The notes beneath the pieces are model-generated. The model did not search any database and had not been told where the DNA came from. It saw nothing but the letters and a program-made list of their open reading frames with translations. Of a DNA stretch of 41,145 nucleotides, positions 1-9,314 are shown in pieces. Position 1 is the stretch's first letter, and the number at the start of each line of letters is the position of its first letter. The position numbers and the translations under genes are program-made. Origin of the DNA: Deltaproteobacteria bacterium (GTDB lineage: Bacteria; Myxococcota_A; UBA9160; SMWR01); the NCBI GenBank assembly GCA_019313245.1, contig JAFDBP010000068.1, positions 1-41,145 on the forward strand. The letters are read 5' to 3'.

Positions 1-243
1 CGATGCGGGCCTGCGAGACTCGAAGTAGAGCGAATTCAGCACCAGCTCCAGCGGGCTTCCCACGGCGCCCAGCAGTAGCGGAGTTTCATCTGCTCGGGTG
101 GTCAGCTCTTTCGCGCTCTGGTCGACCAGCACGTTCAAGCCCGCGGGCAGAAAGAGAATCAGCGCGATCGACCCGACCAGCGTCAGCGTCTTGGCTCGGT
201 GATATGCGAGGTAACGCCAGGCGAGAAAGGCGATCTCGTTCAT
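1..243 (-). CDS. ABC transporter permease, N-terminal fragment
   Basis: This is the first 81 codons of a gene that runs off the left edge of the window. Read on the minus strand it begins MNEIAFLAWRYLAYHR and has one strongly hydrophobic segment at about residues 20-40 (TLVGSIALILFLPAGLNVLV). A short cytoplasmic N-terminus followed by a first TM helix and then a periplasmic stretch is typical of FtsX/MacB/LolC-type permeases. Its ATG overlaps the stop of the upstream ATPase gene as ATGA (240-243), so the two are translationally coupled and very likely form one transporter. The substrate cannot be told from this fragment. The partial permease call rests on the N-terminal topology plus the neighbouring ATPase. 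Confidence 0.75.
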   Translation of the reverse strand, partial: MNEIAFLAWRYLAYHRAKTLTLVGSIALILFLPAGLNVLVDQSAKELTTRADETPLLLGAVGSPLELVLNSLYFESRRPAS

Positions 244-908
244 GGCGAACCTGTACCGGAGAAGGCCTTGACGTCGACGACGCGTTCGAAGCGGTCCAGC
301 AGGTCGCGGTCGTGGGTCACGAGTACGAGCGTTGCATTTCGCCGCTCCGCGCACGCGATCAAGCGCTCGAGCACCCGCCGCTTGTTGGCCGGGTCCAGGT
401 TTCCGGTGGGTTCGTCGGCCAGAATGAGGTCGGGCTCCGTCACGAGCGCCCGGCAAACGGCCACGCGTTGCCTCTCGCCCTGTGAAAGCTGCGTCGGATA
501 CCGCTCGAGCTGATCGCCCACGCCCATCTGCTCGGCGAGTTCAGCCGCGCGCGCGCGGCAGGTGGATTCGAGTCGAAGTGAACGGTGAATCCGGTAGGGG
601 AGCAGGATGTTGTCGAATACGCGGAGGTATTCGAGCAACTCGAAAGTCTGGAACACCAGGCCGATTTTACGTATGCGAAGTGCGCGGCGCTCCGCTTCGG
701 CCAATGCCAGCCAGTCGGCTCCGCCGATTTCGACGCAGCCTCGCTGAGGCAGGACGATGCCCGACATCAGGTGAAGTAGCGTCGTCTTGCCCGACCCGCT
801 CGGCCCGACGATTGCGATCCGCTCGCCGCGTTCCACTGAGAATTCCGGAACGCGAAGCGAAAAGCCGCCGTCGCCGTATTCGAAATTGAGGTCGCGAAGG
901 CGGATCAT
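240..908 (-). CDS. ABC transporter ATP-binding protein, LolD/MacB-like
   Basis: This 222-residue protein is a complete ABC ATPase. It has Walker A GPSGSGKT at about residues 35-42, a Q-loop VFQTF, signature LSQGERQR, Walker B LILADEPTGNLD and the switch His in VTHDRD. Length and the DEPTGNLD motif place it in the LolD/MacB/FtsE group, whose members work with FtsX-like permeases in lipoprotein release, export of small molecules or envelope remodelling. It follows the MscS-type gene after 69 bp and overlaps the permease start by 4 bp, so it sits in the middle of a minus-strand operon. The ATPase role is certain. The transported substrate is unknown. Confidence 0.93.
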   Translation of the reverse strand: MIRLRDLNFEYGDGGFSLRVPEFSVERGERIAIVGPSGSGKTTLLHLMSGIVLPQRGCVEIGGADWLALAEAERRALRIRKIGLVFQTFELLEYLRVFDNILLPYRIHRSLRLESTCRARAAELAEQMGVGDQLERYPTQLSQGERQRVAVCRALVTEPDLILADEPTGNLDPANKRRVLERLIACAERRNATLVLVTHDRDLLDRFERVVDVKAFSGTGSP

Positions 909-977
909 GTTCCCAGGTACGGCTTTGGCACCGACAGCCTCTTCATGCAGCCGGGCAGCGAAAAGATCCCGACGATG

Positions 978-3470
978 TCACTCGCGATTCTGGCCATCCA
1001 ATGATCGAATCACATCGGACTCGACGCTGCGAACGTGAAGGTCGCGCTGCGGGAAGGGAATCGTAATTCCCGCATCGCGGAGTGCGGCATTGATCGCGAC
1101 AGTCAGCTGACTGCGAATCGAAAAGCCCTCTTCGAAGCGCGGAATCCAAACGCGCAGCCGGAATTTAAGAGCGCTGTCTCCGAACTCGAGGAATAGAGCC
1201 TCGGGTTCGGGTGAATCGAGTACCGATTCGTGGGCCGCAGCGACACCTTTGAGTAATTTCAACACGACCTCGGGGTCGGTTCCGTAGGCGACACCTACCT
1301 CGAGTTCTAATCGCCGGCGGCGATCCGAGAGCGTCCAGTTGGTGACCGGGTCGGTGATCAGGTTGGAGTTGGGGACGATGACTTCGGCTCCATCGAATGT
1401 GCGCACGGTGCTCGAGCGCGCGCCGATTCTGCGCACTTCGCCGAAGAGTCCGCCAACTTCGACCATGTCGCCGATCTGAATCGGCCGCTCGAAGAGCAGG
1501 ATCAGGCCAGACACGAAATTGTTCACGACGGTCTGAAGGCCAAAACCGATACCAACGCTGAAGGCCCCGGCGAAGAGAGCGACCCGGGTGAAGTCCATGC
1601 CCGCAGCTGAGAGGGCGAAGATGAATCCGAGCAGGAGAACGATGTAGTGGAGCAGCGTGGAGACCGCGTTTCCAACACCTCGACGCAATCGCATACGCGG
1701 GAAAGCTTCTTCTTCGAGGAAGAAACGAATCAAGCGCGACAACATGAATGCAACGACGACTGTCAAGATGAAGGCGATCACGTCCCCAAACGAGATCTGG
1801 ATTTCGCCGACATTCAAGTGAGCGGCTAGGATCATTCGGACGAGAGCGCTCGCCGGTTCGAAGATCTCGAACCAGCGAAGTGTCAGATAGGCCCAGTAGA
1901 TCCCCGCCACCACGGCTGCGTAGCGGCCCGTAATGTCGAGCACGACATTGCGCCGACGTCGAACGAAGGACATGTTTTGCGCGGGCCTCGTATGGAAGCT
2001 GGCCTCTACGCCCACTTTGAAAGCGCCAGTTGCGGCGTAGAGGATCAGCGCCGCGTAAACACTCGAGGTGGTGGCCGCGCCGATCAGTGAAGCGAAGCTG
2101 CGAAATCCCAGCGCGCCCGAGAGGATCGATACCAACAGCAGGAGCAGCGTCGCGCGCATTCCGGTGCCCAGCAGTGGAGGCAGATTCGAGCCCGGCGGGA
2201 TCTCTCGAAGCATCGAGGGCCGCATCAGCCAGAGCAGCATCGCCATCAGGCTGAGGGATTCCAGGCCGAACAAGAACTCGAAAGCGAGCGGAGATTGATT
2301 CATCATCAGACGGGTTCGCGAAATCGCAACGAGTCCCGCCACCACCCAGACCACCCAACGAATATTCTTGGGTAGCAGCAGTGGCACCAGGCGAACGAGA
2401 GGCACGATCAGCACGAGCGAAATGATCGTCGTGAATGCGATCGGAGGGGTGCCGTGTACCAATCGAGCCAAGAGCACGGTTGTCAGTATGGCGATCGACA
2501 CGGGTCGCTCGAAGAGTTCGCCCGAGCTCCCGATAGGGGGAATTCCCTCTACGGGGTTCACCAATCTGCGCTTGACGGCGGACGCGTAACGGATCGCCAC
2601 GATGAAGATCAACAGATCGAGCAGAAATTGACTTCCAGATGCAGCTGCAAACTCGCGCAGATTCTCGAGGTCACGGCGGATGGAAGCGCGGATTTCTTCC
2701 GCATGTTCGCCGGGACGGATCTTTCGAAGATCGGCCCACAGGGGCGGCGCGTTCCTCTCGAACAGTCCGCTGCGGCCTTCGCGCTGCGCAGCTTCGATTC
2801 GCTCGACGGCTGCCGTTGCGACCAGATCTTGTTGAACGACCTGGTCCTGCAGGGTCAAGAGCGAGGATCGACTGGCGCTGACAGTCGCGATGGCCTTGTC
2901 GATTTCGCTCAGGGTGATCCGGATTCGATTGACGATGCGATCCGGTGAATCCGCCCCTTCGGCCTGCTGGCGAGTGAGTTCCCATATCTCTTTCTCCTTG
3001 GATAGAGATCCAAGAGCTGACTCGATCTTCCGAATCAGCGGGTCGAGTGTGTCTCGCCAATCGTTGAGCTGGGTGAGCGTCTGGTTCCAATCAGCTCGAT
3101 AACCCTCCAGCCGCGCGCGATGCTGACCGCTCGCGAGCTCTCGATCGAGTTCGCTGCGCCGCTTGGACAGCGATTTTTCGATTTTTGGGATTTGTTCGGC
3201 GATTTTGGCGGTTCTCTCATCGGTAGGAAGCACATTGATCGCCGCACTGAGTGTCCTTGTGGTTTGTTCGGCGCGCTGGGAGATTTCGACCAGGGGGATC
3301 GCCAGATCTTTGGGTGCGGGCTGCGCACCCGCAGCCTTGGCTTCGGCCTCGGCTTTGGCCTCGGGCTTGGGCGACACCTGTGCCAACGCGGTCGCCGGGA
3401 TGAGCGATGTCGCGAGGATGAGCGCGAGCGCCCAGCGCGCAAACCCCATGCGTCCGCTGATATCGGGCAT
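978..3470 (-). CDS. Large mechanosensitive ion channel, MscS family (MscK/MscM-like)
   Basis: About 830 residues. A signal peptide (RWALALILATSLIPATALAQ) is followed by an Ala/Glu/Lys-rich linker and a periplasmic coiled-coil-rich domain of roughly 250 residues. Several TM helices come next, then a C-terminal MscS core with the Gly/Ala-rich pore helix (VALFAGAFSVGIGFGLQ), the segment ERPIQIGDMVEV of the beta domain and VPNSNLITDPVTNW. This layout matches the large MscS relatives, which release solutes from the cytoplasm on hypo-osmotic shock. I chose the ATG at 3470 because the longer frame opens only with a TTG at 3554 inside the divergent gene. An ATG at 3449 is also possible, and neither has a strong ribosome site. 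It probably heads the operon with the ABC genes. Confidence 0.9.
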   Translation of the reverse strand: MPDISGRMGFARWALALILATSLIPATALAQVSPKPEAKAEAEAKAAGAQPAPKDLAIPLVEISQRAEQTTRTLSAAINVLPTDERTAKIAEQIPKIEKSLSKRRSELDRELASGQHRARLEGYRADWNQTLTQLNDWRDTLDPLIRKIESALGSLSKEKEIWELTRQQAEGADSPDRIVNRIRITLSEIDKAIATVSASRSSLLTLQDQVVQQDLVATAAVERIEAAQREGRSGLFERNAPPLWADLRKIRPGEHAEEIRASIRRDLENLREFAAASGSQFLLDLLIFIVAIRYASAVKRRLVNPVEGIPPIGSSGELFERPVSIAILTTVLLARLVHGTPPIAFTTIISLVLIVPLVRLVPLLLPKNIRWVVWVVAGLVAISRTRLMMNQSPLAFEFLFGLESLSLMAMLLWLMRPSMLREIPPGSNLPPLLGTGMRATLLLLLVSILSGALGFRSFASLIGAATTSSVYAALILYAATGAFKVGVEASFHTRPAQNMSFVRRRRNVVLDITGRYAAVVAGIYWAYLTLRWFEIFEPASALVRMILAAHLNVGEIQISFGDVIAFILTVVVAFMLSRLIRFFLEEEAFPRMRLRRGVGNAVSTLLHYIVLLLGFIFALSAAGMDFTRVALFAGAFSVGIGFGLQTVVNNFVSGLILLFERPIQIGDMVEVGGLFGEVRRIGARSSTVRTFDGAEVIVPNSNLITDPVTNWTLSDRRRRLELEVGVAYGTDPEVVLKLLKGVAAAHESVLDSPEPEALFLEFGDSALKFRLRVWIPRFEEGFSIRSQLTVAINAALRDAGITIPFPQRDLHVRSVESDVIRSLDGQNRE

Positions 3471-3553
3471 TTCGCTGTTCTGAAGGAGCTGTCTCAAAGC
3501 TGATCCATGGCGTCGCGTGCAGTATACGCTAGGCGCCGCTACAAACCGTTTCA

Positions 3554-5260
3554 ATGCAGAGATTCCGACTCCTGATCCTATCGATTCCGCTGTATTTGGC
3601 CCTGCCCGGGGCAGCGCCGGGCGACGCCATCGTGCGCAGCCAGGCGATGCTAGCCGCCACCATCGCCGAGTTCTTCATCGAAGGGGATCGAATCCGCGTC
3701 GAGCTCGAGATCGGTCTCGGGGATCTGGCGGCTTTCCACAATATCCTGCCAGACGAGGTCTACGAAGGGATGGGGAATCGGCCGCACCGGCTTCAGGAGC
3801 GGATGCCGCTGTTCTTCCAGAATGACCTCGCGATCACCGCTGGCGACGGCAGGCCGCTCGAGGGGCGCATCGTGGAAATTGGGCCGCGCGTGCGGGTTCG
3901 GCGCGACGAAATCACGGGCGAACCCCTTCCGCCAGATGAGAGCGAAGAGGAAATCGTCGTATTCGCCCGACTCGAATACCTGCTGCCCGGTCGTCCCGAG
4001 GCGCTGAAGATCCGAGCGCAGGGCTCCAACGCAAACATCGGTTTCGTCGTCTACCACCGCGGCATCGCCGTCAACGATTTCCGCTACCTGATGCCGTTCC
4101 AGAGCCTCGACCTCGACTGGGGCGATCCGTGGTACACGCAATTCAAGAACCGGAACCTGCGGCGAGCCCACTTCGAGCCGATGAGCGGGTTCATCTACGT
4201 CGAGCCCTACGAGGTGCGCAAGGAGATCATCCTCAGGCCGCGTGATCTGCAGCACTGGATCGACCTCGGCCTCGCCAACCGGGATGCGATACCTGTCGAG
4301 ATCCAGGCCGAACTGATGCAGCGCGTCGCCGCGTTTCTGCGCGAGCACCACGTCGTCGAAATCGATGGCGAGCGGATCGAGCCCGAACTCGCGCGCATCA
4401 ATTTCCTCGATCGCACGCTCACCGCGAGCCGCGTGATCGACCCGCCCGTCGAACTCGACGCCTACTCCGCGATCCTCGGCGCGATCTTCGTATATCCGAC
4501 GGATGGGCTGCCCAAACGCGTGACGATGGATTGGGATCTCTGGAGCGATCGGATCCAGCGGGTTCCCGCCGCATCGGTCGATCAGGCGGGGCCGCTGCCC
4601 ACCTTCTTGGAGCCGGACTTTCGCGTCCTGGAGTGGCAGAACTTTCTGAAGCAGCCGGATCTCCCCACGCTGCGGGTGCTGGAGCCGCCGCCGGGTGCGA
4701 TCGACGATTGGGTGAGTCGATCGCGTTGGTTCCTGGCCGTCGTTGCGCTCGGGGTTTCGGCCTGGTGGACCCGTTCGCCGCGCAAGCGAGTTGGCGTGCT
4801 CGTCGCGGCGTGGATGGCGGTAGCGGCGTGTTTCTGGATCGTCCGCGACGCGTTCGATTCGCAAGAGCGGATGTCCGAAGTGATGTCGGGCCTGCTGCAC
4901 AACATCTACCGGGCGTTCGACTATCGCGAAGAGGAGCGGATCTACGACACGCTGGAGCGTAGCGTGACGGGCGACCTGCTGACCGAAATCTATCTCGAAG
5001 CCCGCAGTGGTCTCGAACTCGCCAACCAAGGTGGCGCGCGCGTGAAGGTGAAGGAAATCGAACTGGTCGAGTTCGAGGCGAGACCCGCGCGATCGGGTGG
5101 GTTCTCGGCACTGGCGACCTGGAACGTCGCGGGATCGGTTGGGCACTGGGGGCACGTTCACCAGAGGCGCAATCAGTACCGGGCGGAGTTGGACGTCGCA
5201 CCGGTCGACGGCGCGTGGAAACTGGTCGCGCTGGAGATTCTGGAAGAAGAGCGACTCTAA
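3554..5260 (+). CDS. Secreted/membrane protein of unknown function with two TM helices
   Basis: 568 residues, family not recognised. An N-terminal signal peptide (RLLILSIPLYLALPGAAPGDA) leads to an extracytoplasmic domain of about 360 residues rich in predicted beta-strand. Two hydrophobic helices at about 390-405 and 412-432 follow, joined by a basic loop (RSPRKR) that should be cytoplasmic. The last 130 residues (starting near DSQERMSEVMSGLLHNIYRAF) contain a helix-rich part and then strands such as FSALATWNVAGSV. This order resembles NTF2/Tim44-like folds, but that is only an impression. The start lacks a clear Shine-Dalgarno sequence; a TATACG hexamer lies at 3523-3528. It diverges from the MscS gene, and its stop overlaps the stop of the convergent lipase gene. 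Confidence 0.75.
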   Translation: MQRFRLLILSIPLYLALPGAAPGDAIVRSQAMLAATIAEFFIEGDRIRVELEIGLGDLAAFHNILPDEVYEGMGNRPHRLQERMPLFFQNDLAITAGDGRPLEGRIVEIGPRVRVRRDEITGEPLPPDESEEEIVVFARLEYLLPGRPEALKIRAQGSNANIGFVVYHRGIAVNDFRYLMPFQSLDLDWGDPWYTQFKNRNLRRAHFEPMSGFIYVEPYEVRKEIILRPRDLQHWIDLGLANRDAIPVEIQAELMQRVAAFLREHHVVEIDGERIEPELARINFLDRTLTASRVIDPPVELDAYSAILGAIFVYPTDGLPKRVTMDWDLWSDRIQRVPAASVDQAGPLPTFLEPDFRVLEWQNFLKQPDLPTLRVLEPPPGAIDDWVSRSRWFLAVVALGVSAWWTRSPRKRVGVLVAAWMAVAACFWIVRDAFDSQERMSEVMSGLLHNIYRAFDYREEERIYDTLERSVTGDLLTEIYLEARSGLELANQGGARVKVKEIELVEFEARPARSGGFSALATWNVAGSVGHWGHVHQRRNQYRAELDVAPVDGAWKLVALEILEEERL

Positions 5261-7269
5261 CGCGCGTCGAGGTGTTCGAGCAGGATGCGCCTCGCCTCTC
5301 GAATCGTACTGGGATGCGACTGCGTGGAGTGGCCCGAACCGAAGACGACCAATTCGCTCTCCACTCCCTCCAGGTGGGCACTCGAGTAGGCGACTACGCC
5401 GTCGTGCTGCCCCTGCGGCGGGGGGTCACCGAGTACCGGAATGATCGAATGTGCGTGCACCGACGAGTCGATCGGGAGCGTCTGCAGCGTGGTCGTGAAC
5501 GCAGAATCCGGCTTCATGTTGTCGACGCTGCTCGGGAGTCGTCTCAGCCTTCGCTCCAATTGAGCGCTCTCATCATCCCGAGAGAAAAGGCTCAAAAAAC
5601 TTCGCCTTCTATCCACTGCCGATTCGACCAGATCGACTCCCGCCTGCGCCAGATTGATGCTATCGCGAACCAGATCCGCGGGTGCGCGAGCAAGTTTCGA
5701 CGCGAAGTTCCCCAATTGGCTGTCCGCGAGAAAACTGCCGTGATGCGGAGTCGATATGAAGATCACCCGCTCGATGAACTCTTGTCGCTCGAAGAACAGC
5801 GCCTTTCCGAGCGTCTTCCGGGTATCGTCGTCGATCTGGAGTTCCTCGAAGGGTTGATCGGAGAGTCTGTCCCAGAAGCGCGTTCCGCTGGTCGTCACCT
5901 GGAGCCTCGTCAGCAGCCCGCCCTGGCTGTGACCGATTACGACCATGCGGCGAAGGGCCGGGTCGCGCCCTTCTGGATCCAGATCGGAGAGGGTTTCCTG
6001 AAGTGCTTGCCGCAGCAGGCTGGCCGAGTAGAGCACGGGATTTCCCGTGCTGTAGATGAAGAACCAGAACTGGTAGTGGGCGCGAATGATCGGGTCGCTC
6101 TGGAACTCGTTGAGCATCTCGGCCCAGCGCGCCGGGCTCGAGGCGGTGCCGTGTACGAGCACGATGGGGATCTTGCCCGGCCGGTACGGTTCCAACATGA
6201 GCAGGCCGTCGTCCGTGGCCAGGTCTTCGCGTGTTCCGAGCAGATCGCCGCGGCGAAAGCCCGCAATCTCGAAATCCCACAGAACGGAGCGGCCGAGTCC
6301 GTATGCGAGAGCGGAGGTCGTTTCGTATTCGAGGGGCACGCGTTGTCCCGCGATTTCGATCTCCGACACCTCGTTCTCTGTATAGATCTCGAAACGCCCG
6401 TGCATCGATCCGGTCCGCAGCCCATTCGCGAGATCTTCGTAACGGACCAGGACGGTGATCGGCACCTTGACGCGATTCGGCACGCGCGCGCTGCGAAGCG
6501 GCAGTTTTACACCCTCTTCACGGACTGCGGCCGCCACGAACGGTGCGCCGAATCCGGCTTGTCTGTAGCGGTTGCGCAGACCTCGCACGGTCAGCTGGGC
6601 GGCGGGCACCATGTTCTCGAGAATCCTGTCCGCATAGCGCAGCTCCTCGGGGTCCAACGACAGGTGGAGGGTTCCGAGGTGGAACGCGTAGGAGGTTTCC
6701 CCTGTTCTGATTTCGCCGACGGCCGATTCGATCGCCGACGTGATCGAGAGGTTGTAGATGTCCACCGCGACGCGCAGCCGCGGATCGAAGCCGCTCGGGG
6801 CGGCCTGCGAATCCTCGGGAAACAGGAAGACGAACGCGTACATCGATGCGGCGACGAAATAGGACCGGGCTCGCTCACACTGCGATGGAGGCGGCGCATT
6901 TCGGCTGCGATACGTACGGCTGCGCCTCGCTTCCATGCGTCCGCGGTCGCAGGTCCTCCGCAGAATCGTCCCGTGCAGATAGGAGTACTCGGACAGCGCA
7001 AAGAGCCGATCTGCGGTCAACTCCTGCATCGCGAGGTCGTGCAAGTGCTGGAGCGATCGCTCAGGATCGTGACGCACGTTTTCGCTGAGGCCGAGCCGAC
7101 GCATCACCTGGCGCGACGAAATACTCGGCACGTCGGCGGAGATCGCGTTTTCGGTGAGAACCTGGCGGATGCTGCCGTGATCGACTTTGCGCACGCCGAC
7201 CGGCGTCGTGCAGCCCGCGAGACTTCCGACGATCAGCAGGGCAGCGGCGATCTTCAGCGGTTTGTTCAC
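5257..7269 (-). CDS. Lipoprotein alpha/beta hydrolase (lipase/esterase-like)
   Basis: 670 residues, beginning with a GTG that has a strong AAAGGAGG site upstream. The signal peptide ends in lipobox LAGC (Cys20), so it should be a membrane-anchored lipoprotein. The hydrolase domain occupies the second half: oxyanion-hole motif VLVHGTASSPARW near residue 371, nucleophile elbow GHSQGG with Ser448, the segment ISTPHHGS near 506, a likely catalytic Asp in HDGVV (623) and a His in GHSTQSH (647 or 652). The first 350 residues are unlike known hydrolases and may form an accessory domain. Its start overlaps the stop of the Lnb-like gene (GTGA). Substrate unknown; a lipid or ester is likely. The triad assignment is from motif position, not structure. 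Confidence 0.87.
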   Translation of the reverse strand: MNKPLKIAAALLIVGSLAGCTTPVGVRKVDHGSIRQVLTENAISADVPSISSRQVMRRLGLSENVRHDPERSLQHLHDLAMQELTADRLFALSEYSYLHGTILRRTCDRGRMEARRSRTYRSRNAPPPSQCERARSYFVAASMYAFVFLFPEDSQAAPSGFDPRLRVAVDIYNLSITSAIESAVGEIRTGETSYAFHLGTLHLSLDPEELRYADRILENMVPAAQLTVRGLRNRYRQAGFGAPFVAAAVREEGVKLPLRSARVPNRVKVPITVLVRYEDLANGLRTGSMHGRFEIYTENEVSEIEIAGQRVPLEYETTSALAYGLGRSVLWDFEIAGFRRGDLLGTREDLATDDGLLMLEPYRPGKIPIVLVHGTASSPARWAEMLNEFQSDPIIRAHYQFWFFIYSTGNPVLYSASLLRQALQETLSDLDPEGRDPALRRMVVIGHSQGGLLTRLQVTTSGTRFWDRLSDQPFEELQIDDDTRKTLGKALFFERQEFIERVIFISTPHHGSFLADSQLGNFASKLARAPADLVRDSINLAQAGVDLVESAVDRRRSFLSLFSRDDESAQLERRLRRLPSSVDNMKPDSAFTTTLQTLPIDSSVHAHSIIPVLGDPPPQGQHDGVVAYSSAHLEGVESELVVFGSGHSTQSHPSTIREARRILLEHLDAR

Positions 7270-8288
7270 GACCCCTGGCCTCCTTTACCTGCGGAATCGG
7301 TTCGCGGCAGCGGGCGCCCGTACCCGGGCAGGCCCTCTCGGATCGCCGTCGAGAAATCGGAACCCTCTTCGAGGGCCTTCGCCTTTTCCGTGATGTAGCT
7401 CCGCATCTTCAACTCATCGAATGGCAGGCTCGTATCGATCGTTCCCCGCATGTAGCCGAGTTCGTCGATGCGCCCATTGAGGAGGATCCGCCAGTTGAAG
7501 GGGCTTCCCGGCGTGACGCTCTGGATGTGATGGCGGATCGTCGTCGTGCAATTGTATCTGAACGCATTGTACCAGCGAGGCCTATGCGAGAGTCGATTGA
7601 TCTCCTCGAGATAGGCCAGGAGAACGTTTCGCGCGGTTTCCGTCTTGGCGCGCAGGCGATAGAGGTAGACGTCCTCTCCGCGGTGATCGGTCCGGAGCTG
7701 GATCACATCGCGCTCATCGGAGACCACGTAATAGAGCTCGAACTGGCGAAAGAAGCCCCTCACCGCCGAGTACTCCTCGCCGACCTCCTTGCGGGTTTCG
7801 ATCGAGATGGCGAGCGGCGGCCCGTCTTCGAAAACCCAGCTCATGATGGTGTGCGCGATCCAGGGCGATCCCCAGTAGATGAGAAACAGATCGACGCCCC
7901 GAAGCTTCGAGAGGTCGTAGCTGCGCTCCTCCCAGTGTTCGTCGTAGTCGGTTTCCGACCGGTAACTGAAATTCCGGACGTTTCGGATCGCAACGAGATC
8001 TCCGTCGATCTCTGCCGCCGGCAGCTGGGCGACATCGGGAAGCCACTCTCTGTCGTTGCTGGGCTCGATGGAGAGCCACCAGAAGATCACCGCGAGAAAG
8101 CAAATGCAGTAGGCCGCCAGGCTCTTCCGGAACGGCCGCACCCATCCAGCGATCGCCACCGCCGCGAGTGCGAAAGCGGCTGCGATCCAGCCGGAGAGCG
8201 GGCCGTCGAAATACAGCGCTGCACACGCCCAGGCGAAGGACGCCAACAAGAGCGGCGTGAGGAGCAGCCAGCGGAGGGCCTTTTTCAT
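7266..8288 (-). CDS. Membrane protein with Lnb N-terminal periplasmic domain (DUF4105)
   Basis: 340 residues from the ATG at 8288, chosen because GAGAGG lies upstream and the longer frame adds only a polar leader. Three hydrophobic segments (about 5-25, 33-50 and 57-74) are followed by a periplasmic domain. That domain carries the DUF4105/Lnb_N hallmarks: WIAHTIMSW (His146) and YNAFRYNCTTTIRHH (Cys247), which fit a Cys/His catalytic pair. As I recall, this domain is found in Lnb, a lipoprotein N-acyltransferase described in Bacteroides. Here it lies in a cluster where three neighbours are lipoproteins, which fits an envelope acyl-transfer role, but that remains inference. It overlaps the hydrolase gene by 4 bp. 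Confidence 0.82.
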   Translation of the reverse strand: MKKALRWLLLTPLLLASFAWACAALYFDGPLSGWIAAAFALAAVAIAGWVRPFRKSLAAYCICFLAVIFWWLSIEPSNDREWLPDVAQLPAAEIDGDLVAIRNVRNFSYRSETDYDEHWEERSYDLSKLRGVDLFLIYWGSPWIAHTIMSWVFEDGPPLAISIETRKEVGEEYSAVRGFFRQFELYYVVSDERDVIQLRTDHRGEDVYLYRLRAKTETARNVLLAYLEEINRLSHRPRWYNAFRYNCTTTIRHHIQSVTPGSPFNWRILLNGRIDELGYMRGTIDTSLPFDELKMRSYITEKAKALEEGSDFSTAIREGLPGYGRPLPRTDSAGKGGQGS

Positions 8289-8358
8289 TGTTGACAAACC
8301 TCTCGAAAGCGAAATTACGAGCGGGCTCACGTCGGTGTCGAAGCGGCCCTATGCGCGG

Positions 8359-8748
8359 CTACTTGTAGAAATCCTCCACGACTTCTTCCACGCTCAGGCT
8401 GTCGCTTCCATCCGTATCGGCCTCGCGAAAATTCTCGAAGCGCGCGGCCAGAAATTCGGCCAGCGAGAGCCGCGAATCGCCGTCGGTGTCGGCGGTTTCG
8501 AACAGGAACTCCTCGTCGAAGACCATCAACTGCCCGAACGTCACGAAGCCGTCCTTGTCGACATCGGCGAAGTAGAAGATCTGGATGATGCGCTGCTCGA
8601 ACTCCTCGCGGTTGATTTCGCCGTTGTGATTGCGGTCGGTCGCGGCGTGGGCGGCGCGCGGGTCGTGGGGCGGAGGGATTTCGTCCGCGGAGCCCGCGGT
8701 CGGAGCGAGCAAGGCCAACATCGAAAAGGCAACCGAGATGTATTTCAC
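8359..8748 (-). CDS. Secreted EF-hand calcium-binding protein
   Basis: 129 residues with a signal peptide of about 21 residues, then essentially nothing but EF-hand loops. Four loops are visible: 38-49 (DRNHNGEINREE), 62-73 (DVDKDGFVTFGQ), 87-98 (DTDGDSRLSLAE) and 111-122 (DTDGSDSLSVEE). The second ends in Gln rather than Glu and should bind Ca weakly or not at all; the other three look intact. The ATG has GGAGGAAA eight bases upstream. It lies between the glycine-zipper lipoprotein and the Lnb-like gene, with gaps of 36 and 70 bp, so it is probably in the same envelope operon. A calcium buffer or regulator in the periplasm is likely; its partner is unknown. Confidence 0.9.
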   Translation of the reverse strand: MKYISVAFSMLALLAPTAGSADEIPPPHDPRAAHAATDRNHNGEINREEFEQRIIQIFYFADVDKDGFVTFGQLMVFDEEFLFETADTDGDSRLSLAEFLAARFENFREADTDGSDSLSVEEVVEDFYK

Positions 8749-8784
8749 GGAAATTTCCTCCGCTTTCGAATCGAGCGCGCTCCG

Positions 8785-9273
8785 TCAGCCCTGGATCTGC
8801 CAGCGTCCATCGCCCTGCCGGCACGCGGTCCCATAGGTCTTCTCGAGCTTGCCGTCGACGACGATGTCCTGTTCGTACTCGCGGCAGTATTGGCCGTTGG
8901 GTTGCTGGTAGGTCCGCGTGGGCGTGACGCTGCCCGAGTTTCCCGAATCGGGATTCTGCCAGGCCGACGCTTCGCCGCTGCGCGAGTATTCGAACGCGCG
9001 CTGCGCGGCCTGCTGGGCCATCTCTTTGTCCTTCTGATCGAGCGCGTTGCCCACCGCTCCGCCCAAGAGGCCGCCGAGCAGGACCCCGCCGACGATGCCA
9101 GCGGGGCTGGCTCCGGCCGCCGCAGCGATCAAGCCGCCGCTGGCCGCGCCGAGCATGCCGCCCATGGTGGTCTTCGGATTGTCTCGCACCGCCTCACCCG
9201 TCTGTGCGCACGCGCTGAGCCCGAGTGCGAGGATCACGGCCAGGCTGACGGTTCTCAGGGTTGCAGGCGACAT
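8785..9273 (-). CDS. Glycine-zipper outer-membrane lipoprotein (17 kDa surface antigen-like)
   Basis: 162 residues. The signal peptide ends in lipobox LSAC. A long glycine-zipper segment (GGMLGAASGGLIAAAAGA, then GIVGGVLLGGLLGGAVGNAL) spans about residues 37-77. A C-terminal domain of about 70 residues follows, with a Cys pair (YCREYEQDI and GTACRQGDGRWQ). This order is that of the Rickettsia 17 kDa antigen / SmpA-like surface lipoproteins, which sit in the outer membrane. The start is well supported by GGAGGGA upstream. It is the second gene of the five-gene envelope cluster, 41 bp after the OmpA-like gene. Its exact function is not known for the family. Confidence 0.87.
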   Translation of the reverse strand: MSPATLRTVSLAVILALGLSACAQTGEAVRDNPKTTMGGMLGAASGGLIAAAAGASPAGIVGGVLLGGLLGGAVGNALDQKDKEMAQQAAQRAFEYSRSGEASAWQNPDSGNSGSVTPTRTYQQPNGQYCREYEQDIVVDGKLEKTYGTACRQGDGRWQIQG

Positions 9274-9314
9274 GACTCCCTCCGTTTTCCCGCCGCGATT
9301 TCGACGTACAGCTG

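Noticed and set aside
3471-3554. TTG-initiated extension of the MscS-type gene
   Set aside because: It would overlap the divergent gene start and place 28 odd residues ahead of a normal signal peptide.
5215-7398. 727-codon plus-strand frame opposite the lipoprotein hydrolase
   Set aside because: Mirror of the real minus-strand gene; no ribosome site, signal or domain.
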